From: Nitrincola tapanii | Lineage (GTDB): Bacteria; Pseudomonadota; Gammaproteobacteria; Pseudomonadales; Balneatricaceae | Assembly (NCBI RefSeq): GCF_008368715.1 | Contig: NZ_SMRS01000004.1 | Coordinates: forward strand, 62,001-126,000 | DNA length: 64,000 nucleotides | Reading direction: 5' to 3' | Shown: positions 35,313-45,729 of the stretch, piece by piece | Layout: every line of letters starts with the position of its first letter | Position numbering within the stretch: the first letter of the stretch is position 1 | Notes under the pieces: model-generated | The model's database searches: none | What the model saw: the letters and a program-made list of their open reading frames with translations, nothing else | Told to the model about the DNA's origin: nothing | Translations under genes and position numbers: made by a program

Positions 35313-36107
35313 ATGCAGATCGAATTAAGCGGCAAACAGGCACTTATCACCGGTTCAACCGCAGGTATAGGCCTTGCGATCGCTACCGGTCTTGCTGAGG
35401 CGGGTGCTCAGGTGACCATCGTAGGTCGTGATCAGAATAAGCTTGATCAGACACAGGCTATTCTTGTAAAGACAACAGGGCGAAATGATATCAAAACTAT
35501 TTTGGCCGATGCCGGTAGTGCTGAAGGCTGTCAAACGATCATCGCGCAACAACCAGACGTTGATATTCTAGTCAACAATCTGGGTATTTATGGGGGTAAG
35601 CCTTTTTTCGAGATAGAGGATGCTGATTGGGAAACGATCTATCAGATCAACGTGATGAGTGGCATTCGGTTGTCACGCCACTACGCAAAAGGCATGCAGT
35701 CCCGTGGTTGGGGGCGTATCCAGTTCATCTCCAGTGAGTCGGCTCTCAATATTCCGGCCGAGATGGTGCACTATGGTGTGAGCAAAGCGGCCTTACAGGG
35801 TCTGTCCCGTGGATTGGCAAAAGTGCTAGCGGGCAGCGGAGTTACGGTCAACACGATCCTGCCGGGACCTACTCGAACAGAAGGAGTCATCACCATGATG
35901 GCGGATATGGCTCGCGAGCGCGGAGTTACGCCTGAGGAGATGCCGGGTATTTTTTTGCGTGAAAATCGTCCTTCCAGCTTACTGCAGCGCTTTGCTGAAC
36001 CTGAAGAAGTCGCTAATTTGTGTGTTTACGTGGCCTCTGAACAGGCCAGTGCTACGACAGGTGCCGCCTTGCGTGTTGAAGGAGGGATCGTTGAAAGTAT
36101 CGCGTGA
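35313..36107 (+). CDS. Short-chain dehydrogenase/reductase
   Basis: A 264-residue classical SDR. The Rossmann motif TGSTAGIGLAIATGLAEAG is at about 12-30, VNNLGIYGG near 88 replaces NNAG with a Leu variant, and the catalytic Ser-Tyr-Lys set is in FISSESALNIPAEMVHYGVSK. GPTRTEGV follows the active site. The GR-D pattern after strand 2 (TIVGRDQNK) suggests NADP(H). It probably reduces or oxidises a carbonyl of the same compound handled by the dioxygenase upstream. AGGAG precedes the ATG. Confidence 0.9.
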   Translation: MQIELSGKQALITGSTAGIGLAIATGLAEAGAQVTIVGRDQNKLDQTQAILVKTTGRNDIKTILADAGSAEGCQTIIAQQPDVDILVNNLGIYGGKPFFEIEDADWETIYQINVMSGIRLSRHYAKGMQSRGWGRIQFISSESALNIPAEMVHYGVSKAALQGLSRGLAKVLAGSGVTVNTILPGPTRTEGVITMMADMARERGVTPEEMPGIFLRENRPSSLLQRFAEPEEVANLCVYVASEQASATTGAALRVEGGIVESIA

Positions 36108-36216
36108 CCCCCAGATTCTGTTGAAACACATCTTTGCATAGAATACTAACCACTGCCTCGATCAGATGAAGGTGGCATGAGCTGGTAGTGGTAATTCGAT
36201 CATGCGGAAAAAGTGA

Positions 36217-36269
36217 CTCCCTGTGGAATTCTGCGTGGCTTGATCTTAACGCTAGAATCCCAAAGGGAG
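36217..36269. repeat. Imperfect long inverted repeat
   Basis: CTCCCTGTGGAATTCTGCGT and, 12 bases later, ACGCTAGAATCCCAAAGGGAG pair over about 20 bases with a few mismatches. It sits between the convergent ends of the SDR gene (+) and the PepSY gene (-), so it may act as a bidirectional transcription barrier. There is no T run on either side. Confidence 0.45.
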
Positions 36270-36287
36270 CCTGGGAAGGTAAGAGGC

Positions 36288-36614
36288 TTACTCTAATGGG
36301 TTTTTACGATCTAAGTATTGTGTTGCAGAGCCTTGTCCCTTGAACTTAATGTCCAGCTCCCGAATGTGCAGCGTTGCAGGGGAGTAAGTCGCTTCAAATC
36401 GATTGCCGAGAGTGTCCGTGCCTTTGACCTCATAACACCCATCATCTACTTTGATGCGATCGACTTGCCAGCCATGCTTTTCCAGCATGAGTTGCAGTGT
36501 TTCCCGAGGTTGCCAAGTGTTAATCGGATCCTGGCAATCATCTCCAGCAAGGGTGAATCCGGACACTGTAAGGCTGGTAGAAGTCAGCAAAATTAAGGTA
36601 ATTTTTTTCATCAT
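36288..36614 (-). CDS. Periplasmic PepSY-domain protein
   Basis: A 108-residue secreted protein. MMKKITLILLTSTSLTVSGFTLAG is a signal peptide with cleavage after TLA. The rest is one PepSY domain of the type 2 kind (RETLQLMLEKHGWQVDRIKVDDGCYEVKGTDTLGNRFEATYSPATL). PepSY proteins of this size often accompany ferric-reductase or cytochrome genes and two-component systems. The next gene on the same strand (upstream, 36720) encodes a ferric-reductase-like flavoprotein, and a response regulator/kinase pair follows beyond it. GAGGAAAAG lies before the ATG. Confidence 0.85.
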   Translation of the reverse strand: MMKKITLILLTSTSLTVSGFTLAGDDCQDPINTWQPRETLQLMLEKHGWQVDRIKVDDGCYEVKGTDTLGNRFEATYSPATLHIRELDIKFKGQGSATQYLDRKNPLE

Positions 36615-36719
36615 CTTTTCCTCAAAGCATTGTCTAAAAGTGGGTATTGATCGAGCTTTTTTGCTACTGGGTAAGATCTTCAGTTATGAAACTGACATGG
36701 GCCTGAACGTTGAAGTGAT

Positions 36720-38006
36720 TTAGCGAAATTTAAAAATTTCTTGATGAAAGCGTAGAGAAAGTGGTGACTGTTTTAAGCCATTACGCAGTGAATCCGCGAG
36801 GGTCTGGGGGCCACAAAACCACAGATCCACTTTTGGCTGGCAGATAGATAAGTTGTGTGTCGTCAGACGTTGTCCCTGTTCACTGTCGTGGAGGTGAAGG
36901 GTAATTTCTGGCAGATGTGAGATCATTTGTTTCAGCTGTTTCGCCATCGGATCTTCCTCCATTCCTGCAGAACAATAGTGTAGTGTAACCGCTGAATGTA
37001 TGTGTTCGGGATGCATGAGTCTGTATTCTAATGCCGCTAGAAAAGGCGTGATGCCAATACCACCGGCTACCCAGAGCTGCTGTGCTTGTATACGGCCATG
37101 TTCAGGATCAAAGCGACCATATGGGCCTTCCACCTTAACTTGCTGGCCTACTTGTAAGGAGTGCGAGATCTTACGGGTGTAGTCACCTAAGGCTTTGATC
37201 TGGAATCGCAGTTGTCCGTTAGTTTGATCTGCGCTGGCGAGGGTAAAGGGATGGGGCCCTTCAATTAGGTCAAAGGTAACCAGTGCAAATTGTCCAGCAC
37301 AATGTCCAGGCCATTCTTTTCCGAGATCACAGACTATCTCGTTGATTTGGCTGGAAAGTGGATTAATCTCGGTGACCTTTCCTGGGTAACGCCGACTGCC
37401 TCCAATTTTCCCACTTAAGGATTGTACAGAAGCAAAGATACCGCCGAGTATGAGCAAAAACATAACCCAGCCAGTGGGTTCTTGCCACCAGCTGAGTGGA
37501 GCCAGCAGTAGAGCGTGAGCGGTGAGTGCCAGATAAATTAAAGGCATCAAGCGGTGCAGCTGGCGCCAATAAAAATAGGGTATCCAGCGTAGCAGGCTGA
37601 TGCCTATCAAGAATAGCAAGATATAGAGTCCAGGCTCTCCAATATCTTCAGCTCCATCTTGCAGGCTATCCAATAGTCCGGAAAAATGCGGTTCCTGCAA
37701 GCTTCGATCTCTGTCCAAGATTGCCTTCAGGAGATCTTCTCCCATTTCGGTCAGCCAGTGAGCCAAGGCAAAAACAAGTGCTAAAAGCCCCGTCCATTTA
37801 TGCAGAGCATACATCATGTCTAGACCGCCTGCTGGTATTTCCAGCCAGATGGGGCGAGAGGCTAATAACACCGTGATGGACATGAAATTCATGGCAAGAT
37901 AACCACTAAGTGTTAGAAAGTGCTCATAACTTAAACTCCATTTCCAAAAGGTGAGTTGTATTAACAGTAATAGGCCGAGCAGCGTTAAAGTGCGTACAGA
38001 AGGCAT
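36720..38006 (-). CDS. Ferric reductase-like transmembrane flavoprotein
   Basis: A 428-residue protein of the ferric-reductase/NOX-like class. Residues 1-205 hold about six membrane helices with haem-ligand histidines in ALHKWTGLLALVFALAHW and RQLHRLMPLIYLALTAHA. Residues 215-428 are a FAD/NAD(P) reductase module: HPFTLAS (FAD), GPYGRFDPEHG, AGGIGITPFLAALE (nucleotide loop) and LWFCGPQTLADSL. It would move electrons from NAD(P)H across the membrane to an acceptor such as Fe(III) or Cu(II). It is divergent from the two-component operon at 38175, which may control it. Confidence 0.88.
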   Translation of the reverse strand: MPSVRTLTLLGLLLLIQLTFWKWSLSYEHFLTLSGYLAMNFMSITVLLASRPIWLEIPAGGLDMMYALHKWTGLLALVFALAHWLTEMGEDLLKAILDRDRSLQEPHFSGLLDSLQDGAEDIGEPGLYILLFLIGISLLRWIPYFYWRQLHRLMPLIYLALTAHALLLAPLSWWQEPTGWVMFLLILGGIFASVQSLSGKIGGSRRYPGKVTEINPLSSQINEIVCDLGKEWPGHCAGQFALVTFDLIEGPHPFTLASADQTNGQLRFQIKALGDYTRKISHSLQVGQQVKVEGPYGRFDPEHGRIQAQQLWVAGGIGITPFLAALEYRLMHPEHIHSAVTLHYCSAGMEEDPMAKQLKQMISHLPEITLHLHDSEQGQRLTTHNLSICQPKVDLWFCGPQTLADSLRNGLKQSPLSLRFHQEIFKFR

Positions 38007-38174
38007 AATCGGTTCCAGATCTAATAATCGATGTCAGATGCATTACAGACATTCTGCTACCTGAATCTGACAGCAACCTGAAACTTTCTTTGTGCGATAT
38101 GTTCTTTAAGCTGGATGACAGGAAACTCCGCTAATATTGAGATAAACCCTGATAAATAATTGAAAGAGGCTTCG

Positions 38175-38834
38175 ATGCGACTGCTACTGGTGGAGGATAC
38201 AAGAGGATTGGGTGAGGCCGTTCGAGATCAATTACAGGAAGAGGGTTATGCTGTCGATTGGGTGGAGCGAATCAGTGCTGCCCGCCATTGTCTGCGCTCC
38301 ACACCCTATGATTTATTATTACTGGACCTCATGCTACCGGATGGTTCTGGGCTGGAATTTTTGCAGCAATTGCGTAAATCAGGCCAGGCTCTGCCGGTGA
38401 TTATCCTTACGGCAAGAGATCAGATTAGTGATCGTATCGCGGGACTCAATGCTGGGGCGGATGATTATCTGGTTAAACCCTTTGATCTCGATGAGATGTT
38501 AGCACGTGTGGCCGCAGTCGCTAGGCGTTACAGTGGAAATCCAAATCCTTATTTGCAGCTGGGTGAGCTGGAGGTGGATTTGGCTGCACGCCGGATTTTG
38601 CGTCAAGGGCAAGCGGTAGAGTTATCGGCACGGGAGTGGGCTTTATTTGAAGCCTTTGTACAGCATCTAGGACAGGTATTAACGCGTTCTAGGTTAGAGG
38701 ATGCTCTCTATGCATTTGGTGCTGAAATTGAAAGCAACACTATTGAGGTATACATCAGTCGCTTACGAAAAAAACTAGGTAAGAGCTGCATTGAAACCCT
38801 ACGTGGGATGGGTTATCGGATGAGCGTAAAATGA
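38175..38834 (+). CDS. OmpR-family response regulator (QseB/PmrA type)
   Basis: A 219-residue regulator with an N-terminal receiver (LLLVEDTRGLGEAV acid pocket; LLLLDLMLPDGSGLEF with the phospho-Asp; VIILTARDQ; LVKPFDLDEM) and a C-terminal winged helix (LSAREWALFEAFVQHLGQVLTRSRL and SNTIEVYISRLRKKL). The ATG at 38175 has GAAAGAGG just upstream; a TTG at 38160 would lie on that ribosome site and is less likely. The stop overlaps the kinase gene start by 4 bases (ATGA). Likely targets are the divergent flavoprotein and the PepSY gene. Confidence 0.93.
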   Translation: MRLLLVEDTRGLGEAVRDQLQEEGYAVDWVERISAARHCLRSTPYDLLLLDLMLPDGSGLEFLQQLRKSGQALPVIILTARDQISDRIAGLNAGADDYLVKPFDLDEMLARVAAVARRYSGNPNPYLQLGELEVDLAARRILRQGQAVELSAREWALFEAFVQHLGQVLTRSRLEDALYAFGAEIESNTIEVYISRLRKKLGKSCIETLRGMGYRMSVK

Positions 38835-40192
38835 AGAGATGGTTGCCGCCAAAACAGACTAAAAGCCTGCAAAAGCAACTGATGATACGCTTGGCTTGTT
38901 TGTTGATTTGTTTATGGTTGCTGGGATTAGTTCTAGCGACCTTAGTTGTCCGGCACGTCTTAAATCAAAGCCTGGATAGTGCCTTGCAGGAAACTGCTGA
39001 GCGTATCTTGCCCCTGGCGATACTTGAACTCTATAACCGCGATCAGCTCGGTGTTTTACAACAATTACCGGCTTTGAGAGCGCATGATGAGTATTTGACT
39101 TACCGTGTATTGGACGCTTCGGGACAGGTATTAGTCCATTCACATGGTGCGCGAGAAGAACAGTTTGTTGATCAGTTTCCATTGCCTCAGGGATTTGTTA
39201 ACCATGGGGATTATCGTGTGTTTATCACCTCGGCTATCCGTGAGACATTTTTCATTCAAGTAGCCGAACCTCTAACCGCTAGACAGGCCGCGATTTTGAG
39301 TAACCTTTTAGCTCTGGCATTGCCGTTATTGTTGATTCTGCCCTTGAGCCTGTTTGTGGCAACATGGCTGGTTCATAAGGTTTTGTTTCCGCTTCGAGCT
39401 TATGGTTTAGCGCTAGCGCAGCGCAGTGCTGTAGATCTGACACCTGTCGATATTGCTGACCTCCCTCTGGAGCTATCCCCCATTGTGAAACAAATGAATG
39501 GATTGATGGAGCGTTTACATAAAGCTCTGACCGCTGAACGCTATTTTACGGCAAATGCTGCACATGAGCTGCGTACGCCTCTGGCTACGGCCATAGCACA
39601 GCTTCAGCGCTTGCAGAAAAAGCTCACGGATGAAGAGGCCCGTAGCAAAGCAGATCAAGTTAGAAGCTCCCTGGGCGAATTAGTGACTTTGACAGATAAA
39701 TTGTTGCAGCTGGCGAAGGCGGAAGGGAGTAGTTTGTTGGTCTCGATTCCCCAAGATCTATCTTCAGTTTTGCGTATGCTGGTGAATGAGTTTCAAATAA
39801 CGTTAGCTGATCGATTAGTTTTGGTGTTACCCAAACAGCCGGTTATGTCGCCTGTGGATATCGATGCTTTTGCTTTATTGGTCAGAAATCTTCTAGAGAA
39901 TGCTATGAAACATGGTGATCCGATTCAAAGGATTCAAATAGAGTTAAAGTCAGATGCGACTTTATCGTTCATCAATCAATGCGAAGTTGTGCAAGCGGAG
40001 CAACTGAACCATCTGCATGAGCGCTTTTATCGTGGCCTGAGCGAGACATCGGGTTCGGGTCTAGGCCTTGCAATAGCAACAGCACTGGTACAAGGCATGG
40101 GTGGGGAGATCCAGCTTTATTCGCCGGTACCCGGACAAGCAAAGGGATTCGAGGTACGCGTTAAGCTACCCAACTTGAATGCATCGACTTGA
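38831..40192 (+). CDS. Sensor histidine kinase partner of the 38175 regulator
   Basis: A 453-residue membrane kinase with transmembrane helices at about 19-40 and 157-182, enclosing a periplasmic sensor loop of about 115 residues. The cytoplasmic part has a HAMP-like linker, the H-box AANAAHELRTPLATAIAQL, the N-box NLLENAMKHGDP and GSGLGLAIATALVQGMGG. It overlaps the regulator gene at ATGA. The PmrB/QseC-like layout and flanking ferric-reductase, PepSY and VIT genes suggest metal or redox sensing, but the signal is not visible in the sequence. Confidence 0.92.
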   Translation: MKRWLPPKQTKSLQKQLMIRLACLLICLWLLGLVLATLVVRHVLNQSLDSALQETAERILPLAILELYNRDQLGVLQQLPALRAHDEYLTYRVLDASGQVLVHSHGAREEQFVDQFPLPQGFVNHGDYRVFITSAIRETFFIQVAEPLTARQAAILSNLLALALPLLLILPLSLFVATWLVHKVLFPLRAYGLALAQRSAVDLTPVDIADLPLELSPIVKQMNGLMERLHKALTAERYFTANAAHELRTPLATAIAQLQRLQKKLTDEEARSKADQVRSSLGELVTLTDKLLQLAKAEGSSLLVSIPQDLSSVLRMLVNEFQITLADRLVLVLPKQPVMSPVDIDAFALLVRNLLENAMKHGDPIQRIQIELKSDATLSFINQCEVVQAEQLNHLHERFYRGLSETSGSGLGLAIATALVQGMGGEIQLYSPVPGQAKGFEVRVKLPNLNAST

Positions 40193-40239
40193 TAAAAGAT
40201 TGACAGTGATCGCACAAAGCTCATCTGATATTTGAATCG

Positions 40240-40932
40240 TTAAAGGCTAACCAGTCCGAATATATGGCCAACTAGGGCAGTTAAGGCCATCGCTAAAGTA
40301 CCCCATAGTGTGACTCTCAAGGCTCCGGTGATTTTGGACGCTCCACCCGCGTGAGCAGCCATAGCGCCGAGTAGGGCAAGAAATACTAAAGAAAACAGAG
40401 CTACGGTGATGATGAGTGACTTACCGGGTGTGAGCCAAGCAACGACTAGTGGCAGTAATGCACCGATCGTAAATGTTGCAGCTGAGTAGAGCGCCGCTTG
40501 AACAGGGTGAGCGAGTGTACCGGGTGTAATGCCAATATCTTCACGTGCATGGGTCGCCAGTGCATCTTGTGCCATGAGTTGTTCAGCAACCTGTCTGGCC
40601 AGAGCAGGGTTTAAACCACGAGACTCGTAAATACGACATAACTCATCAGTTTCCGATTCAGGATCTGTCTCCAGTGAGATTTTCTCCAAGGTTAAATCTG
40701 CTTTTTCAGTATCGGCTTGTGAACTTACGGAAACATATTCTCCAGCCGCCATAGAGAGTGAGCCTGCCGCCATACTTGCTACCCCAGCTAACAGGATAGC
40801 TTCATGGCTCGTGCTCGCTGAAGCAACACCAATGATCAAACTGGCGGTCGAAACGATACCGTCATTAGCACCGAGTACGGCGGCACGAAGCCATCCTGTT
40901 CGATGGGATTTATGCACTTGTTCGTGGGTCAT
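40240..40932 (-). CDS. VIT family (CCC1/VIT1-like) membrane protein
   Basis: A 230-residue protein with N-terminal GWLRAAVLGANDGIVSTASLIIGVA and MAAGSLSMAAGEYVSVSSQADTEKAD, the signature of vacuolar iron transporter-like proteins. It continues with a cytoplasmic helical metal-binding segment rich in Glu (about 70-135) and three more hydrophobic helices. Relatives move Fe(II) or Mn(II) out of the cytoplasm. About 47 bases separate it from the convergent kinase gene. It fits the metal theme of the surrounding genes. Confidence 0.9.
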   Translation of the reverse strand: MTHEQVHKSHRTGWLRAAVLGANDGIVSTASLIIGVASASTSHEAILLAGVASMAAGSLSMAAGEYVSVSSQADTEKADLTLEKISLETDPESETDELCRIYESRGLNPALARQVAEQLMAQDALATHAREDIGITPGTLAHPVQAALYSAATFTIGALLPLVVAWLTPGKSLIITVALFSLVFLALLGAMAAHAGGASKITGALRVTLWGTLAMALTALVGHIFGLVSL

Positions 40933-40962
40933 AAAAATGCTGAAGGCTACAAAATAAAAAGC

Positions 40963-41544
40963 TTACCCGGCAAACATCGCCTGGTGTAATAAACCAAAAT
41001 GCGGGAAGGTGTAATCTGCCAGATCTGCATAGTCTGGCAGATGTTCATAATTGATCAGGCAGGTGGGCATCTTGGCATTGCGTCCTGCTTGTAGGTCATA
41101 TTTGTAATCGCCCACCATTAGGATGGCCTCGGTAGGGAGATGGAAGTGCTGAGCGATCTTCAGTAATGCGGATGGGTCTGGCTTGGGCTTTGATGTTTCA
41201 CGAGTGACGATGTGTTGAATCGGTATCCCATTGCGTTTCACTTTCACGCGTGTCGGTTGATGTGAGTTGCGTGTCACGATTGCCATCGCAATTTTTTCCT
41301 CAAAGCATTTTTCGATAAATGTCTGTGCACTCGGTAGCCAGTGACTGGTGTGAGCATCCAGCAATTCATGACGATGAATCACTTCCCGTGCTTTGTGTTG
41401 TTGATGTGCGGGCAGGGATTCTAAAAATGATAAGACGTCTTCATGTAGAGGGCAGCCGATTTCATGTTTAATGGCTGCAAAGTCGAGTGATGAGGTGACT
41501 AAAGTACCGTCCAGATCAAAAATAATGCCTTTAATGTGTTTCAC
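40963..41544 (-). CDS. HAD-family hydrolase (phosphoglycolate phosphatase-like)
   Basis: A 193-residue haloacid-dehalogenase-type phosphatase: motif I IIFDLDGTLVTSSLDF at residues 6-21, motif II AIVTRNSHQP, motif III around KPKPDPSALL, and motif IV MVGDYKYDLQAGRNA. The alpha-helical cap between motifs I and II places it in subfamily I. The substrate is probably a small phosphate ester; it cannot be specified. It lies 30 bases upstream of the VIT gene on the same strand, so they may be cotranscribed. Confidence 0.88.
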   Translation of the reverse strand: MKHIKGIIFDLDGTLVTSSLDFAAIKHEIGCPLHEDVLSFLESLPAHQQHKAREVIHRHELLDAHTSHWLPSAQTFIEKCFEEKIAMAIVTRNSHQPTRVKVKRNGIPIQHIVTRETSKPKPDPSALLKIAQHFHLPTEAILMVGDYKYDLQAGRNAKMPTCLINYEHLPDYADLADYTFPHFGLLHQAMFAG

Positions 41545-41681
41545 CGACAGGCCTCAAAAGTGTGATAACCAAGATTCAGAACTCCAGACCGCATGGCGGG
41601 CAAGCGCTCGGGGTCAACCTAAGCTTGCCTATTTAGGCTACTATAAGCACTAGAAATTAGATTAATAGAGTGAGTCATAGC

Positions 41682-41963
41682 ATGGCAAGCGCCGCAGCAC
41701 TGCACATACTGGTCAAGACAGAGCAAGAGGCTCTCGATATTCTTGAGCAGTTAAAACAAGGTAAAAAGTTTGAAGCCTTGGCGAAGCGTTATTCGATCTG
41801 CCCATCCGGTAAGCGCGGCGGAGATCTAGGTGAGTTTCGACGCGGTGATATGGTGAAAGCATTTGATGACGTGGTGTTTAAACGTCCTGTTCTGAAAGTA
41901 CATGGCCCGATCAAAACGCGTTTTGGATACCATCTCATTAAAACGCTGTATCGGAATGCTTAA
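41682..41963 (+). CDS. ppiC: Parvulin-type peptidyl-prolyl isomerase (cytoplasmic PpiC)
   Basis: A 93-residue single-domain parvulin: [57 protein letters not shown] and [11 protein letters not shown]. The active-site His, Cys/Ser and Met/Phe positions of PpiC are all present. It catalyses cis-trans isomerisation of prolyl bonds in the cytoplasm. GTG 41670 is in frame but ATG 41682 matches the family start; TAATAGAGTGAG lies before it. It has no obvious operon partner. Confidence 0.93.
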   Translation: MASAAALHILVKTEQEALDILEQLKQGKKFEALAKRYSICPSGKRGGDLGEFRRGDMVKAFDDVVFKRPVLKVHGPIKTRFGYHLIKTLYRNA

Positions 41964-41997
41964 GCAGCTAAAGTTCAGGTGTTTGAGTTATGAAAAA

Positions 41998-42022
41998 CTT
42001 TTCCACAGTTTGTGTGGAAAAG
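41998..42022. terminator. Strong hairpin after ppiC (terminator-like)
   Basis: CTTTTCCACA, 5-base loop, TGTGGAAAAG: a perfect 10-base stem 35 bases after the ppiC stop. There is no T run on the plus side, so it may be a weak terminator or RNA 3'-end protector. Its arm TTTTCCACA is one base from a DnaA box, but a lone site has little weight. Confidence 0.4.
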
Positions 42023-42101
42023 TCTGTGTGCAGTATGGGCGTAGATCGCGCTGGAGCTTAAGCCATGCGGCTCAACTGGGTTCTGATCAAAGCACCACCA
42101 A

Positions 42102-42440
42102 TCATTGATCCAGATCTTCCGGTTCATCTGTGTAAACACAGACATTCCAGTCTTCTACCCAGCCATCTTCGGCTAAGCAGTAGCGCTCAAAGAAGTCTAC
42201 GATTTCACGACGTTGACAGTGAGCTTCAAAGCTGGCCATATCTCGCCAAGTTTCATGAAAGACGATCGGAAAGCTACTGCCTTCTGCAAAAGGGCTATGG
42301 ATTTGGCGTGTCACCACATAGTGTAAACAGCCATCTTCACGCAGCGTATTTGGCTCCAGAGACTGTAGAACCTTGAACAGCTCACGGCTGTGACCTGCTT
42401 TGGGCAGAAATTGAGCAGAGCAGTAAACCTTTGAGGACAT
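42102..42440 (-). CDS. ABM-domain protein (putative quinol monooxygenase)
   Basis: A 112-residue protein of the antibiotic-biosynthesis-monooxygenase fold: a ferredoxin-like barrel with QFLPKAGHSRELFKVLQSL, EPNTLREDGCLHYVVTRQ, FPIVFHETWRDMASFEAHCQR. It resembles YgiN-type quinol monooxygenases by size and by the E-x-W block. The reaction is not certain. The acidic C-terminus (YTDEPEDLDQ) is unusual. It is transcribed in the same direction as katG but separated by a strong terminator, so it has its own promoter. Confidence 0.8.
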   Translation of the reverse strand: MSSKVYCSAQFLPKAGHSRELFKVLQSLEPNTLREDGCLHYVVTRQIHSPFAEGSSFPIVFHETWRDMASFEAHCQRREIVDFFERYCLAEDGWVEDWNVCVYTDEPEDLDQ

Positions 42441-42476
42441 AGTTTTTTCCTAATTGAATGTTTAGCTGCAGTATAG

Positions 42477-42508
42477 AAAAAACGGCGCCAAATAAAAGGC
42501 GCCGTTTT
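42477..42508 (-). terminator. Rho-independent terminator of katG
   Basis: Read on the minus strand: AAAACGGCGCC, 8-base loop, GGCGCCGTTTT and further Ts. A GC-rich stem about 20 bases past the katG stop, with T tail, so it ends the katG transcript before the ABM gene. The plus-strand reading also has a short T run, so it could work both ways. Confidence 0.85.
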
Positions 42509-42529
42509 CTGTTTCAGATGAAAACAGGT

Positions 42530-44743
<2,214 letters not shown>

Positions 44744-44780
44744 TTAAACATCAGTTGCTTGGCCGCTTTCTAAAGTGCCT

Positions 44781-44796
44781 ATAGGTATAGTCCTAT
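44781..44796. promoter_or_regulatory. OxyR-like half-site upstream of katG
   Basis: ATAG-8 bases-CTAT (with CTATA-GG-TATAG overlapping it at 44779-44790), about 70 bases before the katG start. It resembles one half of the OxyR motif (ATAG-N7-CTAT) but with spacing off by one and no second half seen, so the call is weak. Confidence 0.25.
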
Positions 44797-44933
44797 TTTT
44801 CCGGTGATTCAATTTAATCTTCCATTTCAGCTCGATAGCGATTTCCTATTTGAATTTATGGACTTATCTGCTCATCTACGAGATCTCTGTGCTGAGAAGA
44901 GAAATAAAGCAAGCTGGGTGTTGCAATCTGTGT

Positions 44934-44952
44934 GATAAGCGTTATCATTTGC
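44934..44952. promoter_or_regulatory. Candidate Fur box upstream of bfd
   Basis: GATAAGCGTTATCATTTGC matches the 19-base Fur consensus at 13 positions and contains the palindrome GATAA-GCG-TTATC. It is 40 bases before the bfd start codon, where it would overlap the promoter. Bfd is a classic Fur-repressed, iron-starvation gene. Confidence 0.5.
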
Positions 44953-44991
44953 GTTAGTTTCATCCCGGGTTCCAACTTGGAGAGTTCATCC

Positions 44992-45192
44992 ATGTATGTA
45001 TGCATCTGTAACGGTATCACTGAACGCGATGTGCACCAGGCAATTGATCAGGGTGCCAGCAGCTACCGTGAGCTTAAGCAGAATCTGCAGGTGGGCAGTT
45101 GCTGTGGTAAATGTGCGTGTTTTGCACGTGAGCTGCTGCAGTCACGTTTACAGGGGGATTTTGCCAGTCTTTGCGTGGATGCGGCGGCCTAA
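44992..45192 (+). CDS. bfd: Bacterioferritin-associated ferredoxin
   Basis: A 66-residue [2Fe-2S] protein: MYVCICNGITERDVHQAI with Cys 4 and Cys 6, and VGSCCGKCACFARELL with two more ligand cysteines (C-x2-C spacing). Bfd binds bacterioferritin at its haem and reduces the iron core so that iron is released. The ATG at 44992 has TTGGAGAG upstream. It faces the two bacterioferritin genes at 45249 and 45730 (opposite strand) and sits behind a candidate Fur box, so it should be made when iron is short. Confidence 0.93.
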   Translation: MYVCICNGITERDVHQAIDQGASSYRELKQNLQVGSCCGKCACFARELLQSRLQGDFASLCVDAAA

Positions 45193-45248
45193 ACGAGCGG
45201 CATAAGTGAAGTGAGCAGGCCGTGCTGGACGACCTGCTATGCAGACGC

Positions 45249-45716
45249 TTAAAGTTGTGACTGCAAATAATTCGGTAAACCAAGCTTCTCAATTAACCCC
45301 AGCTGTTGTTCTAACCAGTGGGCATGATCCTCTTCGGTATCTTTCAGCAAAACCTGCAAAATGTCGCGTGTTGTGTAGTCTTGTTTCTGTTCACACAGGG
45401 CGATCGCGGTTTTTAACTGCTCCGCGACCTCATACTCCAGATTCAGATCATGTTGCAGCATTTCTGCCACCTCTTTGCCGATGCGTACCGCGGCACGAGT
45501 GGAAAGATCAGGCTGGCCACCGAGCATCAGAATTCGATCGATTAACAGGCTGGCATGGCCCTTCTCATCTTCAAACTCGTGCGCAATACGTTCATAGAGC
45601 TTGTTCAAGCCCCAATCCTGATACATTTTGGAATGGACAAAGTACTGATCCATTGCGGCCAGTTCGCTGCCGAGTAGAAGGTTGAGGGCGTCGATAACTT
45701 CTGGATAACTGTTCAT
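45249..45716 (-). CDS. bfr: Bacterioferritin, ferroxidase-type subunit
   Basis: A 155-residue four-helix bundle protein. The di-iron ferroxidase residues are in place: LGSELAAMDQYF (Glu 18 type), HEFEDEKGHA (Glu 51 and His 54 types), ALCEQKQDY (Glu 94 type) and KDTEEDHAHW (Glu 127 and His 130 types). The haem-ligand Met 52 of E. coli Bfr is Lys here, so this chain probably binds no haem. It would supply iron oxidation in a mixed shell with the subunit at 45730. The GTG at 45719 is an alternative start; ATG 45716 fits better. Only 13 bases separate it from the other subunit. Confidence 0.92.
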   Translation of the reverse strand: MNSYPEVIDALNLLLGSELAAMDQYFVHSKMYQDWGLNKLYERIAHEFEDEKGHASLLIDRILMLGGQPDLSTRAAVRIGKEVAEMLQHDLNLEYEVAEQLKTAIALCEQKQDYTTRDILQVLLKDTEEDHAHWLEQQLGLIEKLGLPNYLQSQL

Positions 45717-45729
45717 CACGGGCTCTCGT

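Noticed and set aside
41998-42022. DnaA box or replication origin
   Set aside because: The TTTTCCACA arms are simply the two sides of one hairpin; no cluster of boxes or AT-rich unwinding region is present.
45239-45685. Plus-strand open frame of 148 codons opposite the bacterioferritin gene
   Set aside because: It is a shadow of the well-conserved bfr gene on the minus strand and has no ribosome site or protein-like composition.
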